Source: Limnoraphis robusta CS-951 (lineage in GTDB: Bacteria; Cyanobacteriota; Cyanobacteriia; Cyanobacteriales; Microcoleaceae). From it: DNA of 16,350 nt. The notes beneath the pieces are model-generated. The model was not told the DNA's origin. It worked only from the letters and a program-made list of their open reading frames with translations, and made no database searches. The translations under genes and the position numbers were made by a program. Below, piece by piece: positions 1-7,162 of this stretch. The stretch is from the NCBI RefSeq assembly GCF_000972705.2, contig NZ_LATL02000108.1, positions 1-16,350 of the forward strand. The letters are read 5' to 3'. How positions within the stretch are numbered: the first letter of the stretch is position 1; each line of letters begins with the position of its first letter.

Positions 1-15
1 AAAAGAAACCCCATA

Positions 16-179
16 CTAGAGACTAAAAAACCCGGTTTCTTCAAAGGCTTTCTGAAATTGACGATGTGCATTGTAAAAGAAACCGGGTTTTTGGCTTCTA
101 GAGACTAAAAAACCCGGTTTCTTCAAAGGCTTTCTGAAATTGACGATGTGCATTGTAAAAGAAACCGGGTTTTTGGCTT
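16..179. repeat. Two perfect 82-bp tandem repeats
   Basis: Positions 16-97 and 98-179 are identical over 82 bp. The sequence before position 16 resembles the end of a further, diverged unit (AAAAGAAACC at 1-10). Each unit contains a perfect 16-bp inverted repeat with the core AACCCGGTTTCTT: arms 26-41 and 77-92 in unit 1, 108-123 and 159-174 in unit 2. The array ends within the rca stop codon (179-181). The lack of any difference between copies suggests a recent duplication. A related core, GAAACCCGGTTTC, recurs at 8175-8207, so this is probably a dispersed family in the genome. Confidence 0.9.
107..174 (-). terminator. Terminator-like hairpin after rca
   Basis: Read on the minus strand, the rca stop codon is followed within a few bases by a 16-bp perfect stem with about 35 nt of loop. 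The distal arm ends CCGGG followed by six T residues, as in an intrinsic terminator. The tandem unit supplies a second copy at 25-92, so rca would have two terminators in series. The long loop is unusual for a classical terminator. The role is inferred from position and shape. Confidence 0.5.
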
Positions 180-1522
180 CAATTTGAACCGTTAGGTCGT
201 TGAATAATCGTCTCAATTACCCGTCGTTTAGCTTGAGTATCAATCCCAATTAAACGCACATAATCATTGGGATTTTCTGATAGACAAGCCTCAATTGCTG
301 CCATAATTTCTGAGTGATGACTGCTATCAATAATTGAACAACTTTTCCAAGATCCTGTTTTGAACCGACGCGGATCAGCATATTCCAAACCGACTCGATA
401 TCCTGCTTCTAAAATCTGTTCAATTTGTTCAAGAACGTCTAAACTCAGTTTCGTTGTCACTGCTTGACCTTCACTAATAAAAGTTGATCCTTTACTATCT
501 CCTTGCATCACAGCACTCACTTTGCTATCAAACCGATGAGGAGGCATAATTGGGTTATAAGGAAGATGAGTTTTTTGAGTATAATTTGCTGGTGGCTGAA
601 CCGAATTTGATGGGGGTTGGGGTTGTGTTACTTCGGGATGAAAGATGCGGTATTGGTTATATTCCTCGACTAATCTCAACTCTTTAATTCGTTGCTGTTC
701 TTTTACCATCTGATGACCCATTTCTAACAAATGAGAGAAGCTAAAATTAGGGTTTTTAAATTCGGGAGGTTTTTCTGTACTATTGACAATGAGCTTAGAA
801 ATTTGTTCAATTCCTACTTGATGAATAAAGCGTTGAATTTGTTCGTCGTAAATTCGCGATCGCAATGCACTAAAGAAATCTATCGACTGTTCGGGAAACT
901 CTTCAACTAACTTCACTATATCCTGTTTTAAGAGTTCTTGTTGAAAAATTCCTTCCACAATTTCAACCCGTTCTTCTGGGATAGGTTCCCAATAGAACTT
1001 TTCCATCCGTCCATCTCGAATTAGAGGCGCATAAAGTGTTGAAAAATCATTTCCGGTGACAATAATCGGAATCCGTTGTAATGGCGTTGCATCATAACTT
1101 CCGGGTAGCTGAACATTCGTCGGATTATCCGCAATATTCATCAAAGTGGCGTTAACTAACTGAGTATTAACCGTGTATTGGGTTCCCGAGTCAAAACGTC
1201 CTGCACCCGCATCAATATCATTAATAAATAATGCACACATTTGACCTCTTACCCTCGTTTGTTCCGAGGCTTCACGATATCGCAGTCGAATTAACCGTGA
1301 AGGATCTCCGGCGTCTGGACTCTCTAATTCACCCCCAGAAATGGTAACAGGTTCAAATCCTAGTTTCTCAAACACCAGTTCACATTGAAAGGTTTTTCCT
1401 TCTCCCTTGCGTCCATGTATTCCTAAAATCAGGGGAACTCGCAGGTTAGAGATTTTTAAGAAGTTTTTGGTGATATGAACGGCTAATTTGTCAAGAAACC
1501 TGGGAGAGATATAATAAGACAT
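179..1522 (-). CDS. rca: Rubisco activase with C-terminal SSUL domain
   Basis: This 447-aa AAA+ ATPase remodels inhibited Rubisco by removing tight-binding sugar phosphates. Residues 34-44 (GIHGRKGEGKT) are the Walker A loop and 97-104 (ALFINDID) the Walker B. VTGNDF at 155-160 fits sensor 1, and the RDGRMEKFYW segment around 169-178 contains the conserved arginine region. A Pro/Gln-rich linker (about 300-345) leads to an RbcS-like domain at about 360-447, marked by AGYRVGLEYADPRRFKTGSW and YVRLIGIDTQAKRRV. In cyanobacteria this SSUL domain binds Rubisco and recruits the activase to carboxysomes. The protein is full length. No rbcL or rbcS lies nearby, which is common for cyanobacterial rca. 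The ATG at 1522 has no clear Shine-Dalgarno; the N-terminus matches the family. Confidence 0.95.
   Translation of the reverse strand: MSYYISPRFLDKLAVHITKNFLKISNLRVPLILGIHGRKGEGKTFQCELVFEKLGFEPVTISGGELESPDAGDPSRLIRLRYREASEQTRVRGQMCALFINDIDAGAGRFDSGTQYTVNTQLVNATLMNIADNPTNVQLPGSYDATPLQRIPIIVTGNDFSTLYAPLIRDGRMEKFYWEPIPEERVEIVEGIFQQELLKQDIVKLVEEFPEQSIDFFSALRSRIYDEQIQRFIHQVGIEQISKLIVNSTEKPPEFKNPNFSFSHLLEMGHQMVKEQQRIKELRLVEEYNQYRIFHPEVTQPQPPSNSVQPPANYTQKTHLPYNPIMPPHRFDSKVSAVMQGDSKGSTFISEGQAVTTKLSLDVLEQIEQILEAGYRVGLEYADPRRFKTGSWKSCSIIDSSHHSEIMAAIEACLSENPNDYVRLIGIDTQAKRRVIETIIQRPNGSN
856..863. other. HIP1 octamer, one of six in the window
   Basis: GCGATCGC, the highly iterated palindrome of many cyanobacterial genomes, occurs here and at 5190-5197, 6015-6022, 10057-10064, 11530-11537 and 13072-13079. 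All six copies lie inside genes. The frequency, about one per 2.7 kb, supports a cyanobacterial source. It has no gene-specific meaning. Confidence 0.85.
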
Positions 1523-1614
1523 AGGAAGAGTAAAATTTGATTTGACAATATTATTTTAGGCTAAAACAGACCTTTTTAATTCCATGAGATTAAATTTTTG
1601 AAGTCTTGTATAAT

Positions 1615-1842
1615 TTATGCCGACTTAAAATTGTTTTCTGATGTTTTAGGTTGAGGTAAAGGTTTACCATCCTCTTGATAGTCTTGAACCAGCAATTCTA
1701 ACACTTCTTGAGCATTATTTAATGCTTCTTCGTAGGTATCACCATGAGTGTGAAATTCTTGAGTGGGAAAATCAGGTAAATGCACTAAATAACATTGATC
1801 TTCGTTTGACCATTGAATCACAATTGTATAATGAAGTTTCAT
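1615..1842 (-). CDS. hicB: HicB-family antitoxin, apparently unpaired
   Basis: This 75-aa protein has the HicB partial RNase H-like fold signature: MKLHYTIVIQW, YLVHLPDFP and GDTYEEALNNAQEVLELLVQDY. HicB antitoxins normally bind and block HicA, a small double-stranded-RNA-binding-fold mRNA interferase. No full hicA follows it (1523-1614 carries none) or precedes it. The start at 1842 is well supported by GGAGGAG at 1853-1847 on the minus strand, a few bases upstream. The C-terminus lacks the extra DNA-binding domain seen in longer HicBs. It could be an orphan antitoxin or the survivor of a broken toxin-antitoxin pair. Confidence 0.85.
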   Translation of the reverse strand: MKLHYTIVIQWSNEDQCYLVHLPDFPTQEFHTHGDTYEEALNNAQEVLELLVQDYQEDGKPLPQPKTSENNFKSA

Positions 1843-1919
1843 TCATCTCCTCCTGGCTGTTCTTGAACTTTTTTCAACATCTCTAGTTTACGATTGACTT
1901 CTTTATATGATTGAATTTT
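1839..1919 (-). pseudogene. Possible hicA N-terminal remnant overlapping hicB start
   Basis: An open frame of 26 codons on the minus strand ends in a TGA that overlaps the hicB ATG (ATGA overlap). An in-frame stop at 1922-1920 lies just upstream. It reads SYKEVNRKLEMLKKVQEQPGGDE near its end. The S-Y-K-E-V-x-x-K-L-x-x-L pattern resembles the first helix of HicA toxins (usually a helix followed by LGC/F and a GSH motif), but the catalytic-histidine region is missing. The frame has no ATG start except an internal one giving 13 codons. The resemblance is short and could be chance; it might also be a leader ORF that couples translation to hicB. Confidence 0.25.
1847..1853 (-). promoter_or_regulatory. 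Strong Shine-Dalgarno for hicB
   Basis: GGAGGAG on the minus strand lies 4 nt before the hicB ATG. It is the strongest ribosome binding site seen in this window and fixes the start of the antitoxin. Confidence 0.7.
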
Positions 1920-2009
1920 TTATATTCAACGGTTTGCACAACCTCAATTTAGAAAAAATATGTCAGAATAAAAAGAGTGTAATTTTCAAAATTTCTAGAT
2001 TTTTAGTTT

Positions 2010-2675
2010 ATGTGTGGACGATTTAGTTTAAGCTGTTCAGCCGAACAAATAGCAGAAATCTTTCTGCTATCCGAAATTCCTGAACTAACCCCTCGTTATA
2101 ATATCGCGCCGACTCAGTTCATTGCAACGGTTAGTCAGAATTCCAAGTCGGAAAACCGACAATTTAACTGGATGCGTTGGGGTTTAATTCCGTCTTGGGC
2201 GAAAGATACAAAAATGGGTGCAAAATTGATTAACGCGAGAGTAGAAACCGTCACCGAAAAAGCATCATTTCGCCAAGCCATTCGCCAGAGACGCTGTTTA
2301 ATTCTCGCTGATGGGTTTTATGAATGGCAAACAGAAAAAGACCAAAAACAACCCTATTATTTTCATCTCGAAAACCATCAACCTTTTGCTTTTGCCGGAC
2401 TTTGGGAACGTTGGAAATCTCCCGAAAATCAAGAAATAATTTCCTGTACCATTTTAACCACAGAAGCCCATGAGGAAATGCGTTCAATACATCATCGTCA
2501 ACCGATTATTATTCCTGAAAACCTATATTCTCAGTGGCTTAACCCTAAGTTAACTGAACCGCAAGAGATTTTACCCTTATTAACTTCTCAAGCGGCTTTG
2601 AAGCATTATCCCGTTAACCTCGTTGTGAACAAACCCACCCACGACGAACCGGACTGCATTCAAGCAAAGGGATGA
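2010..2675 (+). CDS. SRAP-domain (YedK/HMCES-like) abasic-site protein
   Basis: This 221-aa protein is the usual length for YedK-type SRAP proteins. The family forms a thiazolidine cross-link between Cys2 and abasic sites in single-stranded DNA, protecting them at stalled forks. Cys2 is present (MCGRFSL; the initiator Met must be removed). The other active-site positions are also present: YNIAPTQ at 30-36 with Asn31, WGLIPSWAKD at 57-66, INARVET at 74-80, GFYEW at 102-106 with the catalytic Glu105, and IHHRQP at 160-165 with His161. The common HxRMP motif here reads HxRQP, a mild variant. It lies 60 bp upstream of a co-directional P450 and divergent from hicB. No LexA-like box was recognised. 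Confidence 0.93.
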   Translation: MCGRFSLSCSAEQIAEIFLLSEIPELTPRYNIAPTQFIATVSQNSKSENRQFNWMRWGLIPSWAKDTKMGAKLINARVETVTEKASFRQAIRQRRCLILADGFYEWQTEKDQKQPYYFHLENHQPFAFAGLWERWKSPENQEIISCTILTTEAHEEMRSIHHRQPIIIPENLYSQWLNPKLTEPQEILPLLTSQAALKHYPVNLVVNKPTHDEPDCIQAKG

Positions 2676-2679
2676 AAAA

Positions 2680-2697
2680 ATGACAATAATTTGTCAT
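2680..2697. promoter_or_regulatory. 18-bp palindrome upstream of first P450
   Basis: ATGACAATAATTTGTCAT is a 7-bp perfect inverted repeat (ATGACAA/TTGTCAT) with a 4-bp TAAT centre. It starts 4 bp after the SRAP stop codon and ends 38 bp before the P450 start. It is AT-rich with no T-run, so it looks like an operator rather than a terminator. No regulator can be assigned; no MarR- or TetR-type gene is nearby. Confidence 0.4.
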
Positions 2698-2735
2698 AAT
2701 AAATAAAGAGCAAAATCACAAGAAGGAAAGCATTT

Positions 2736-4076
2736 ATGACCTTACCAAACGGCCCCAAAACGCCTCGGGTTCTCAGAATGATCAAATTCGTTACTCGTCC
2801 CCTCGATTATTTAGAAGATTATTATCAACGCTACGGTGACTTTATTCGCATTGGGCAGTCAGAAACTCCCCTAATTTATGTTAACCATCCCGCAGCCATT
2901 GAAAAGATTTTTACCGCTAGTCCCGAACAGTTTAGAACGGGAAATGGAGGAGGAGTATTACTATTTTTATTGGGAGAAAATTCTGTTTTTATTGTCGATG
3001 GAGAACGCCACCAACGTCAACGTAAACTCTTAATGCCTCCCTTTCATGGCGAGCGCTTAAAAACCTACAATCAGCTTATTTGTGAGATGACCAAACAAGT
3101 GATGTCACAAGTTAAAATGGGTCAAGCTTTTCGAGTGAGGGCTTTAATGCAGGATATCACATTAAGAGTCATTTTGAAAGCAGTATTTGGGCTATCAGAA
3201 GGCGAACGTTATGAACAATTACGACATCTTTTAAGTGCGATGATGGAGGCTATTGGTTCTCCTTTAGCGGCGAGTTTAATCTTCTTTCCAATTTTGCGTC
3301 AAGACTGGGGAAATTGGAGTCCTTGGGGGCGTTTTTTGCGCTACAAACAACAAGCCGATGAGATGATTTATGCTGAAATTCGAGAAAGAAAGCAAAAGAA
3401 TGATTTTTCCGGTGATGATATTTTAACGTTGTTAATGTCAGCCAGAGACGAAGCCGGGGAAGCGATGAGTGAAGCCGAACTTCGAGATGAATTAATGACA
3501 CTATTAATTGCTGGACATGAAACCACCGCTTCATCTTTAACTTGGGCGCTCTATTGGACGCATTATCTACCAGAAGTTCAAGATAAATTACGATTTGAAT
3601 TAGCGAATTTAGGGAAAAATCCCGATCTCAGTGAGATAGCGAGACTTCCCTATTTAACAGCTATTTGTAATGAAACCTTACGAATTTATCCAGTGACATT
3701 AACATCCGGGGTGCGAGTTTTAAAACAACCTTTAGAATTAGGGGGTTATTCTTTTGAACCGGGAACCGTACTCTTTCCTTGTACCTATTTAGTACATCAA
3801 CGAGAAGATATTTACCCTGAACCCAAACAATTTAAACCGGAACGATTTTTACAACGGCAATTTTCCCCCTATGAATTTTTCCCTTTTGGTGGGGGTCATC
3901 GTCGCTGTATTGGGAGTGCAATGGCTTTATTAGAAATGAAGCTAGTTCTTGCAACAATATTATCAGATTGGCAACTCCAACTTCCCCACAATAAAGCTTA
4001 TAAACCCGTTCGTCGAGGGCTAACGTTATCGCCTCCTGCTGAGTTGAGTTTAGTTGCTCTGAAACAGTTAAACTAA
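2736..4076 (+). CDS. Cytochrome P450, CYP110-like (copy 1)
   Basis: This 446-aa soluble haem-thiolate monooxygenase has no N-terminal membrane anchor. P450 landmarks appear in order: a [19 protein letters not shown]-helix segment (about 88-105), the oxygen-binding I-helix AGHETT at 259-264, the K-helix ETLR at 313-316, PERF at 368-371 and the haem loop [12 protein letters not shown] with Cys391 as the axial ligand. The closest recognisable family is CYP110, which is typical of filamentous cyanobacteria; characterised members oxidise fatty acids or, beside terpene synthases, sesquiterpenes. The substrate here is unknown. AAGGAAAG lies before the ATG. It could be read through from the SRAP gene. 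The second P450 at 5750 is a close paralogue with the same motif spacing. No ferredoxin or reductase gene is nearby. Confidence 0.93.
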   Translation: MTLPNGPKTPRVLRMIKFVTRPLDYLEDYYQRYGDFIRIGQSETPLIYVNHPAAIEKIFTASPEQFRTGNGGGVLLFLLGENSVFIVDGERHQRQRKLLMPPFHGERLKTYNQLICEMTKQVMSQVKMGQAFRVRALMQDITLRVILKAVFGLSEGERYEQLRHLLSAMMEAIGSPLAASLIFFPILRQDWGNWSPWGRFLRYKQQADEMIYAEIRERKQKNDFSGDDILTLLMSARDEAGEAMSEAELRDELMTLLIAGHETTASSLTWALYWTHYLPEVQDKLRFELANLGKNPDLSEIARLPYLTAICNETLRIYPVTLTSGVRVLKQPLELGGYSFEPGTVLFPCTYLVHQREDIYPEPKQFKPERFLQRQFSPYEFFPFGGGHRRCIGSAMALLEMKLVLATILSDWQLQLPHNKAYKPVRRGLTLSPPAELSLVALKQLN

Positions 4077-4153
4077 AAAGCTCAAAAAATGTAGAGATCT
4101 GTCAGAGAACGTTTTACAATATCATAAAAGAGAAATCGTCATGTGTAGGCTGT

Positions 4154-5362
4154 ATGGATACAAAAGCGTTTAGAAGATCACTGCAACAATCAGAATCCTA
4201 TCACCGGAAAGGCTTCGGACATGAAGAAGAAGTCACAGAGGTCATGCAGTCAGCTTATCAAAGCAGTTTAATTCAACAGATTCGTCAGAACAACTACACC
4301 CTCCAACGCGGAAATGTTACGATTCGACTAGCAGAGGCGTTTGGCTTTTGTTGGGGCGTTGAACGGGCGGTAGCAATGGCTTATGAGACCCGTCAACATT
4401 TTCCCACAGAACGCATCTGGATTACTAACGAAGTGATTCACAACCCTTCTGTCAATCAACATTTGCTTGATAAAAAAGTTGAGTTTCTCCCGATTATTAA
4501 TGGACAAAAGGATTTTTCTCAGGTGAAAACAGAAGATGTTGTTATTTTACCTGCTTTTGGTGCCAGTGTTCAAGAAATGCAAATTCTCAATGACAAAGGC
4601 TGCAAAATTGTAGATACAACTTGTCCTTGGGTTTCTAAAGTTTGGAATACGGTTGAAAAGCATAAGAAAAAAAGCTACACTTCAATTATTCACGGCAAAT
4701 ACAAACACGAAGAAACCGTCGCAACCAGTTCTTTTGCGGATAAATATCTAGTGGTGTTGAACCTCGCCCAAGCTGAATATGTTTGCAACTATATTCTAAA
4801 TGGCGGAAATCGGGAAGAATTTCTAGCCAAATTCAAACAGGCTTATTCAGAAGGGTTTGACCCCGATAAAGACTTGGAATGTGTGGGAATTGCCAACCAA
4901 ACCACGATGTTAAAAAGTGAAACAGAACACATTGGGAAGCTGTTTGAGCATACTTTAATGCAAAAATACGGCCCTGACAAATTAACTGATCATTTCCAAA
5001 GTTTTAACACCATTTGCGACGCCACGCAAGAACGTCAAGATGCCATGTTAGGTTTAGTAGAAGAAAAACTGGATTTAATGATTGTCATTGGCGGTTTTAA
5101 TTCTTCTAATACAACCCATCTCCAAGAAATGGCAATTGTTCGGGGAATTCCATCCTATCATATTGATAGCCCCGAACGCATTATTTCTGGCGATCGCATT
5201 GAACATAAGCCCCTAGAAGAGGATATCGAAATCGCAGAAAATTGGCTACCTAATGGAGAAATTGTGGTTGGAATTACCTCTGGGGCTTCAACACCAGATA
5301 AAGTCGTTGAAGATGTGATTGAAAAGATTTTTGAGTTGAAAGCCACTGTCGTTTCAGTGTAG
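4154..5362 (+). CDS. ispH: 4-hydroxy-3-methylbut-2-enyl diphosphate reductase
   Basis: IspH catalyses the last step of the MEP pathway, reductively dehydroxylating HMBPP to IPP and DMAPP with a [4Fe-4S] cluster. At 402 aa it is the long cyanobacterial/plant form rather than the roughly 315-aa enterobacterial form. The three cluster cysteines are visible: Cys66 ([12 protein letters not shown]), Cys157 ([11 protein letters not shown]) and Cys288 ([12 protein letters not shown]). The substrate-binding HNPSVN (96-101), HGKYKHEET (180-188) and NSSNTTHL (316-323) motifs are also present. The N-terminal [11 protein letters not shown] is the standard start for cyanobacterial orthologues. The Shine-Dalgarno is weak. 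The gene sits 77 bp after one P450 and 387 bp before its paralogue, which may be chance or a link to isoprenoid oxidation. Confidence 0.97.
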   Translation: MDTKAFRRSLQQSESYHRKGFGHEEEVTEVMQSAYQSSLIQQIRQNNYTLQRGNVTIRLAEAFGFCWGVERAVAMAYETRQHFPTERIWITNEVIHNPSVNQHLLDKKVEFLPIINGQKDFSQVKTEDVVILPAFGASVQEMQILNDKGCKIVDTTCPWVSKVWNTVEKHKKKSYTSIIHGKYKHEETVATSSFADKYLVVLNLAQAEYVCNYILNGGNREEFLAKFKQAYSEGFDPDKDLECVGIANQTTMLKSETEHIGKLFEHTLMQKYGPDKLTDHFQSFNTICDATQERQDAMLGLVEEKLDLMIVIGGFNSSNTTHLQEMAIVRGIPSYHIDSPERIISGDRIEHKPLEEDIEIAENWLPNGEIVVGITSGASTPDKVVEDVIEKIFELKATVVSV

Positions 5363-5453
5363 AAAATGATGCTGAAGGTAGCAGCCTCTCGTTGACTTCT
5401 CCCTAAGCCTTTCCTACAAAGACAGGAAAATTGTATCTCCGAAGCCTCCCAAG

Positions 5454-5472
5454 CCTCCCTTTTTAAGGGAGG
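5454..5472. repeat. GC-rich hairpin, ispH terminator candidate
   Basis: An 8-bp perfect stem (CCTCCCTT/AAGGGAGG) with a 3-nt T loop is followed by GTGCCGTAGGCGGAGGG. Hairpins of this CCTCCCTTTTTAAGGGAGG type are common dispersed intergenic repeats in cyanobacterial genomes. It is not followed by a T-run on the plus strand, so termination is possible but not clear. Confidence 0.5.
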
Positions 5473-5645
5473 TGCCGTAGGCGGAGGGATGAGGAGAGAA
5501 AATAGAGGAGTAGAAAGGGGTTTCCCTTAGAATAGGGTAAGGTTTTTATCTTTTGAAAGCTTTGACAATACTGTGACAGTTAGCCAAATGGCACAATGAA
5601 CAGAAGTGAAGCGGGAGTTTAGTCTGTATTTTCAACCCTTTATCG

Positions 5646-5674
5646 TTGTGCAGTACAAATAATCGTCATAATCT
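5646..5674 (+). promoter_or_regulatory. Candidate sigma-70 promoter of second P450
   Basis: TTGTGC (5646-5651) and TAATCT (5669-5674) are separated by 17 bp, about 75 bp before the P450 start. Both hexamers are only approximate matches to consensus, so this is a weak call resting mainly on spacing and position. Confidence 0.25.
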
Positions 5675-5749
5675 GTTAAAACAAGAATAAGCATACCTTT
5701 AACATTTTCCACTATTGCTGCTGATTAAACAAACACCATTCAAACAACT

Positions 5750-7123
5750 ATGAAACCATTAAACAGCCTCAAAACAAACAACTTTATTCAACGTCTACAA
5801 TGGGTATTCGACCCCATTCAGTACATGGAAACCAACGCCCAACACCATCAGGATATTTTCACAACCAGTGTTGCTGGTCGGTTAATATTTGTCAATTCCC
5901 CAGAAGGAATACAAAAGTTACTTACTCACGATACCAAAGAATTTTCCGCCCCCGGTTCAGTCAATGGTATTTTAAGACCTTTACTCGGTGATCAATCTGT
6001 TATTCTATTAGATGGCGATCGCCATAAACGACAACGAAAATTATTAATGCCTCCCTTTCATGGCGACAGAATGCGAAATTATGGTGAATTAATCCTCAAA
6101 ATTACTCAACAAGCCACCGAAAAATGGAAACCGGGTCAACCGTTGATCGCCCGAAATACCATGCGAGAAATCACATTAGCGGTGATTTTACAAGCCGTTT
6201 TTGGGATTTATGAAGGGTCACGTTATGACGAACTCAAGCAATTAATCGCCTCATTACTTGCTGTGACAGACTCTCCAATTAGTTCAAGTTTATTGTTTTT
6301 TCAATTCCTACAAAAAGACTGGGGTGCTTGGAGTCCTTGGGGTAGATTTTTACGAATGCGCCAAAAAATTGATCAATTATTATTTGCAGAAATAGAAGAC
6401 CGTCGTCAAAATTGGGATGAAAATCGCACGGATATTTTAAACTTAATGATGGCGGCGCGAGACGAAGACGGACAACCGATGAGCGATGAAGAATTGCGGG
6501 ATGAATTATTAACATTATTATTTGCAGGTCACGAAACAACTGCCACCGCAATGGCTTGGGCTTTGTATTGGATACATCGACAACCGGAAGTTTATCAAAA
6601 GCTGATTCAAGAGTTAGAAACATTACCCGAAAATCCTGACCCAATGACGATTTTTCGGCTACCTTATTTAACCGCAGTTTGTAACGAAACCCTGCGAATT
6701 TATCCCGTTGGGATGTTAACCTTTCCCCGAATGGTACATGAACCGATGGAATTTATGGGATATCAATTAGAACCCGGAATGAGTTTAGTCGGTTGTATTT
6801 ATTTACTACATCACCGAGAAGATTTATATCCAGAACCCAAACAATTTAAACCCGAACGATTTTTAGAACGGAAGTTTTCCCCCTATGAATTTTCACCCTT
6901 TGGGGCAGGTGCGCGTCAATGTATTGGGATGGCTTTAGCACAGTTTGAAATGAAGTTAGCACTCGCCTATATTCTTCAAAATTATCACCTAACTTTACTC
7001 GAAAAACATCCCGTTAAACCCGCCCGTCGAGGAGTAACATTATCGCCTGTTGGGGGGATAAAAATGATGATGAATGGGCGACGAACCCCATCAAAACCTG
7101 TTGCTATTCCTGCAACGGTTTAA
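5750..7123 (+). CDS. Cytochrome P450, CYP110-like (copy 2)
   Basis: This 457-aa P450 is a paralogue of the one at 2736. The two align without gaps for about the first 400 residues: [24 protein letters not shown] (259-264), ETLR (313-316), PERF (368-371) and the haem Cys391 (SPFGAGARQCIG) all fall at the same residue numbers. Differences cluster in the N-terminal 85 residues and in the segment after ETLR (GMLTFPRMVHEP here, [12 protein letters not shown] in copy 1), regions that usually shape the substrate pocket. The C-terminus is 11 residues longer (RRTPSKPVAIPATV). It is a soluble CYP110-type monooxygenase needing an external ferredoxin system; its substrate is unknown. It has its own 387-bp upstream region. 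Confidence 0.93.
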   Translation: MKPLNSLKTNNFIQRLQWVFDPIQYMETNAQHHQDIFTTSVAGRLIFVNSPEGIQKLLTHDTKEFSAPGSVNGILRPLLGDQSVILLDGDRHKRQRKLLMPPFHGDRMRNYGELILKITQQATEKWKPGQPLIARNTMREITLAVILQAVFGIYEGSRYDELKQLIASLLAVTDSPISSSLLFFQFLQKDWGAWSPWGRFLRMRQKIDQLLFAEIEDRRQNWDENRTDILNLMMAARDEDGQPMSDEELRDELLTLLFAGHETTATAMAWALYWIHRQPEVYQKLIQELETLPENPDPMTIFRLPYLTAVCNETLRIYPVGMLTFPRMVHEPMEFMGYQLEPGMSLVGCIYLLHHREDLYPEPKQFKPERFLERKFSPYEFSPFGAGARQCIGMALAQFEMKLALAYILQNYHLTLLEKHPVKPARRGVTLSPVGGIKMMMNGRRTPSKPVAIPATV

Positions 7124-7162
7124 CAATCATTCATTGAAAGTTTGAGGGGCGAGTTTAATCTC

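Larger units (their letters stand above)
5363..5749. other. 387-bp spacer between ispH and second P450
   Basis: No coding potential was seen. The left part carries a GC-rich hairpin repeat (5454-5472), preceded by a partial copy of its left arm (GCCTCCC at 5444-5450). A weak hairpin CCTTA/TAAGG at 5525-5542 runs into TTTTTA. The right part, about 5560-5749, is AT-richer and holds the probable promoter of the second P450. The length and the hairpins suggest that the second P450 is transcribed separately from ispH. Confidence 0.6.

Noticed and set aside
16..179. CRISPR array
   Set aside because: The whole 82-bp unit is duplicated, including what would be spacers; there are only two units and no cas genes.
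16..216. 66-aa minus-strand frame over the tandem repeats
   Set aside because: It is generated by the 82-bp repeat and overlaps the rca end; its repeated peptide simply mirrors the DNA repeat.
5570..5610. CRP- or NtcA-type operator near TGTGACAG...GGCACA
   Set aside because: The half-sites are too far apart for TGTGA-N6-TCACA, and no GTA-N8-TAC was found.
6279..6644. 121-aa minus-strand frame inside the second P450
   Set aside because: It lies fully within the P450 coding sequence on the other strand and is best read as a shadow frame.
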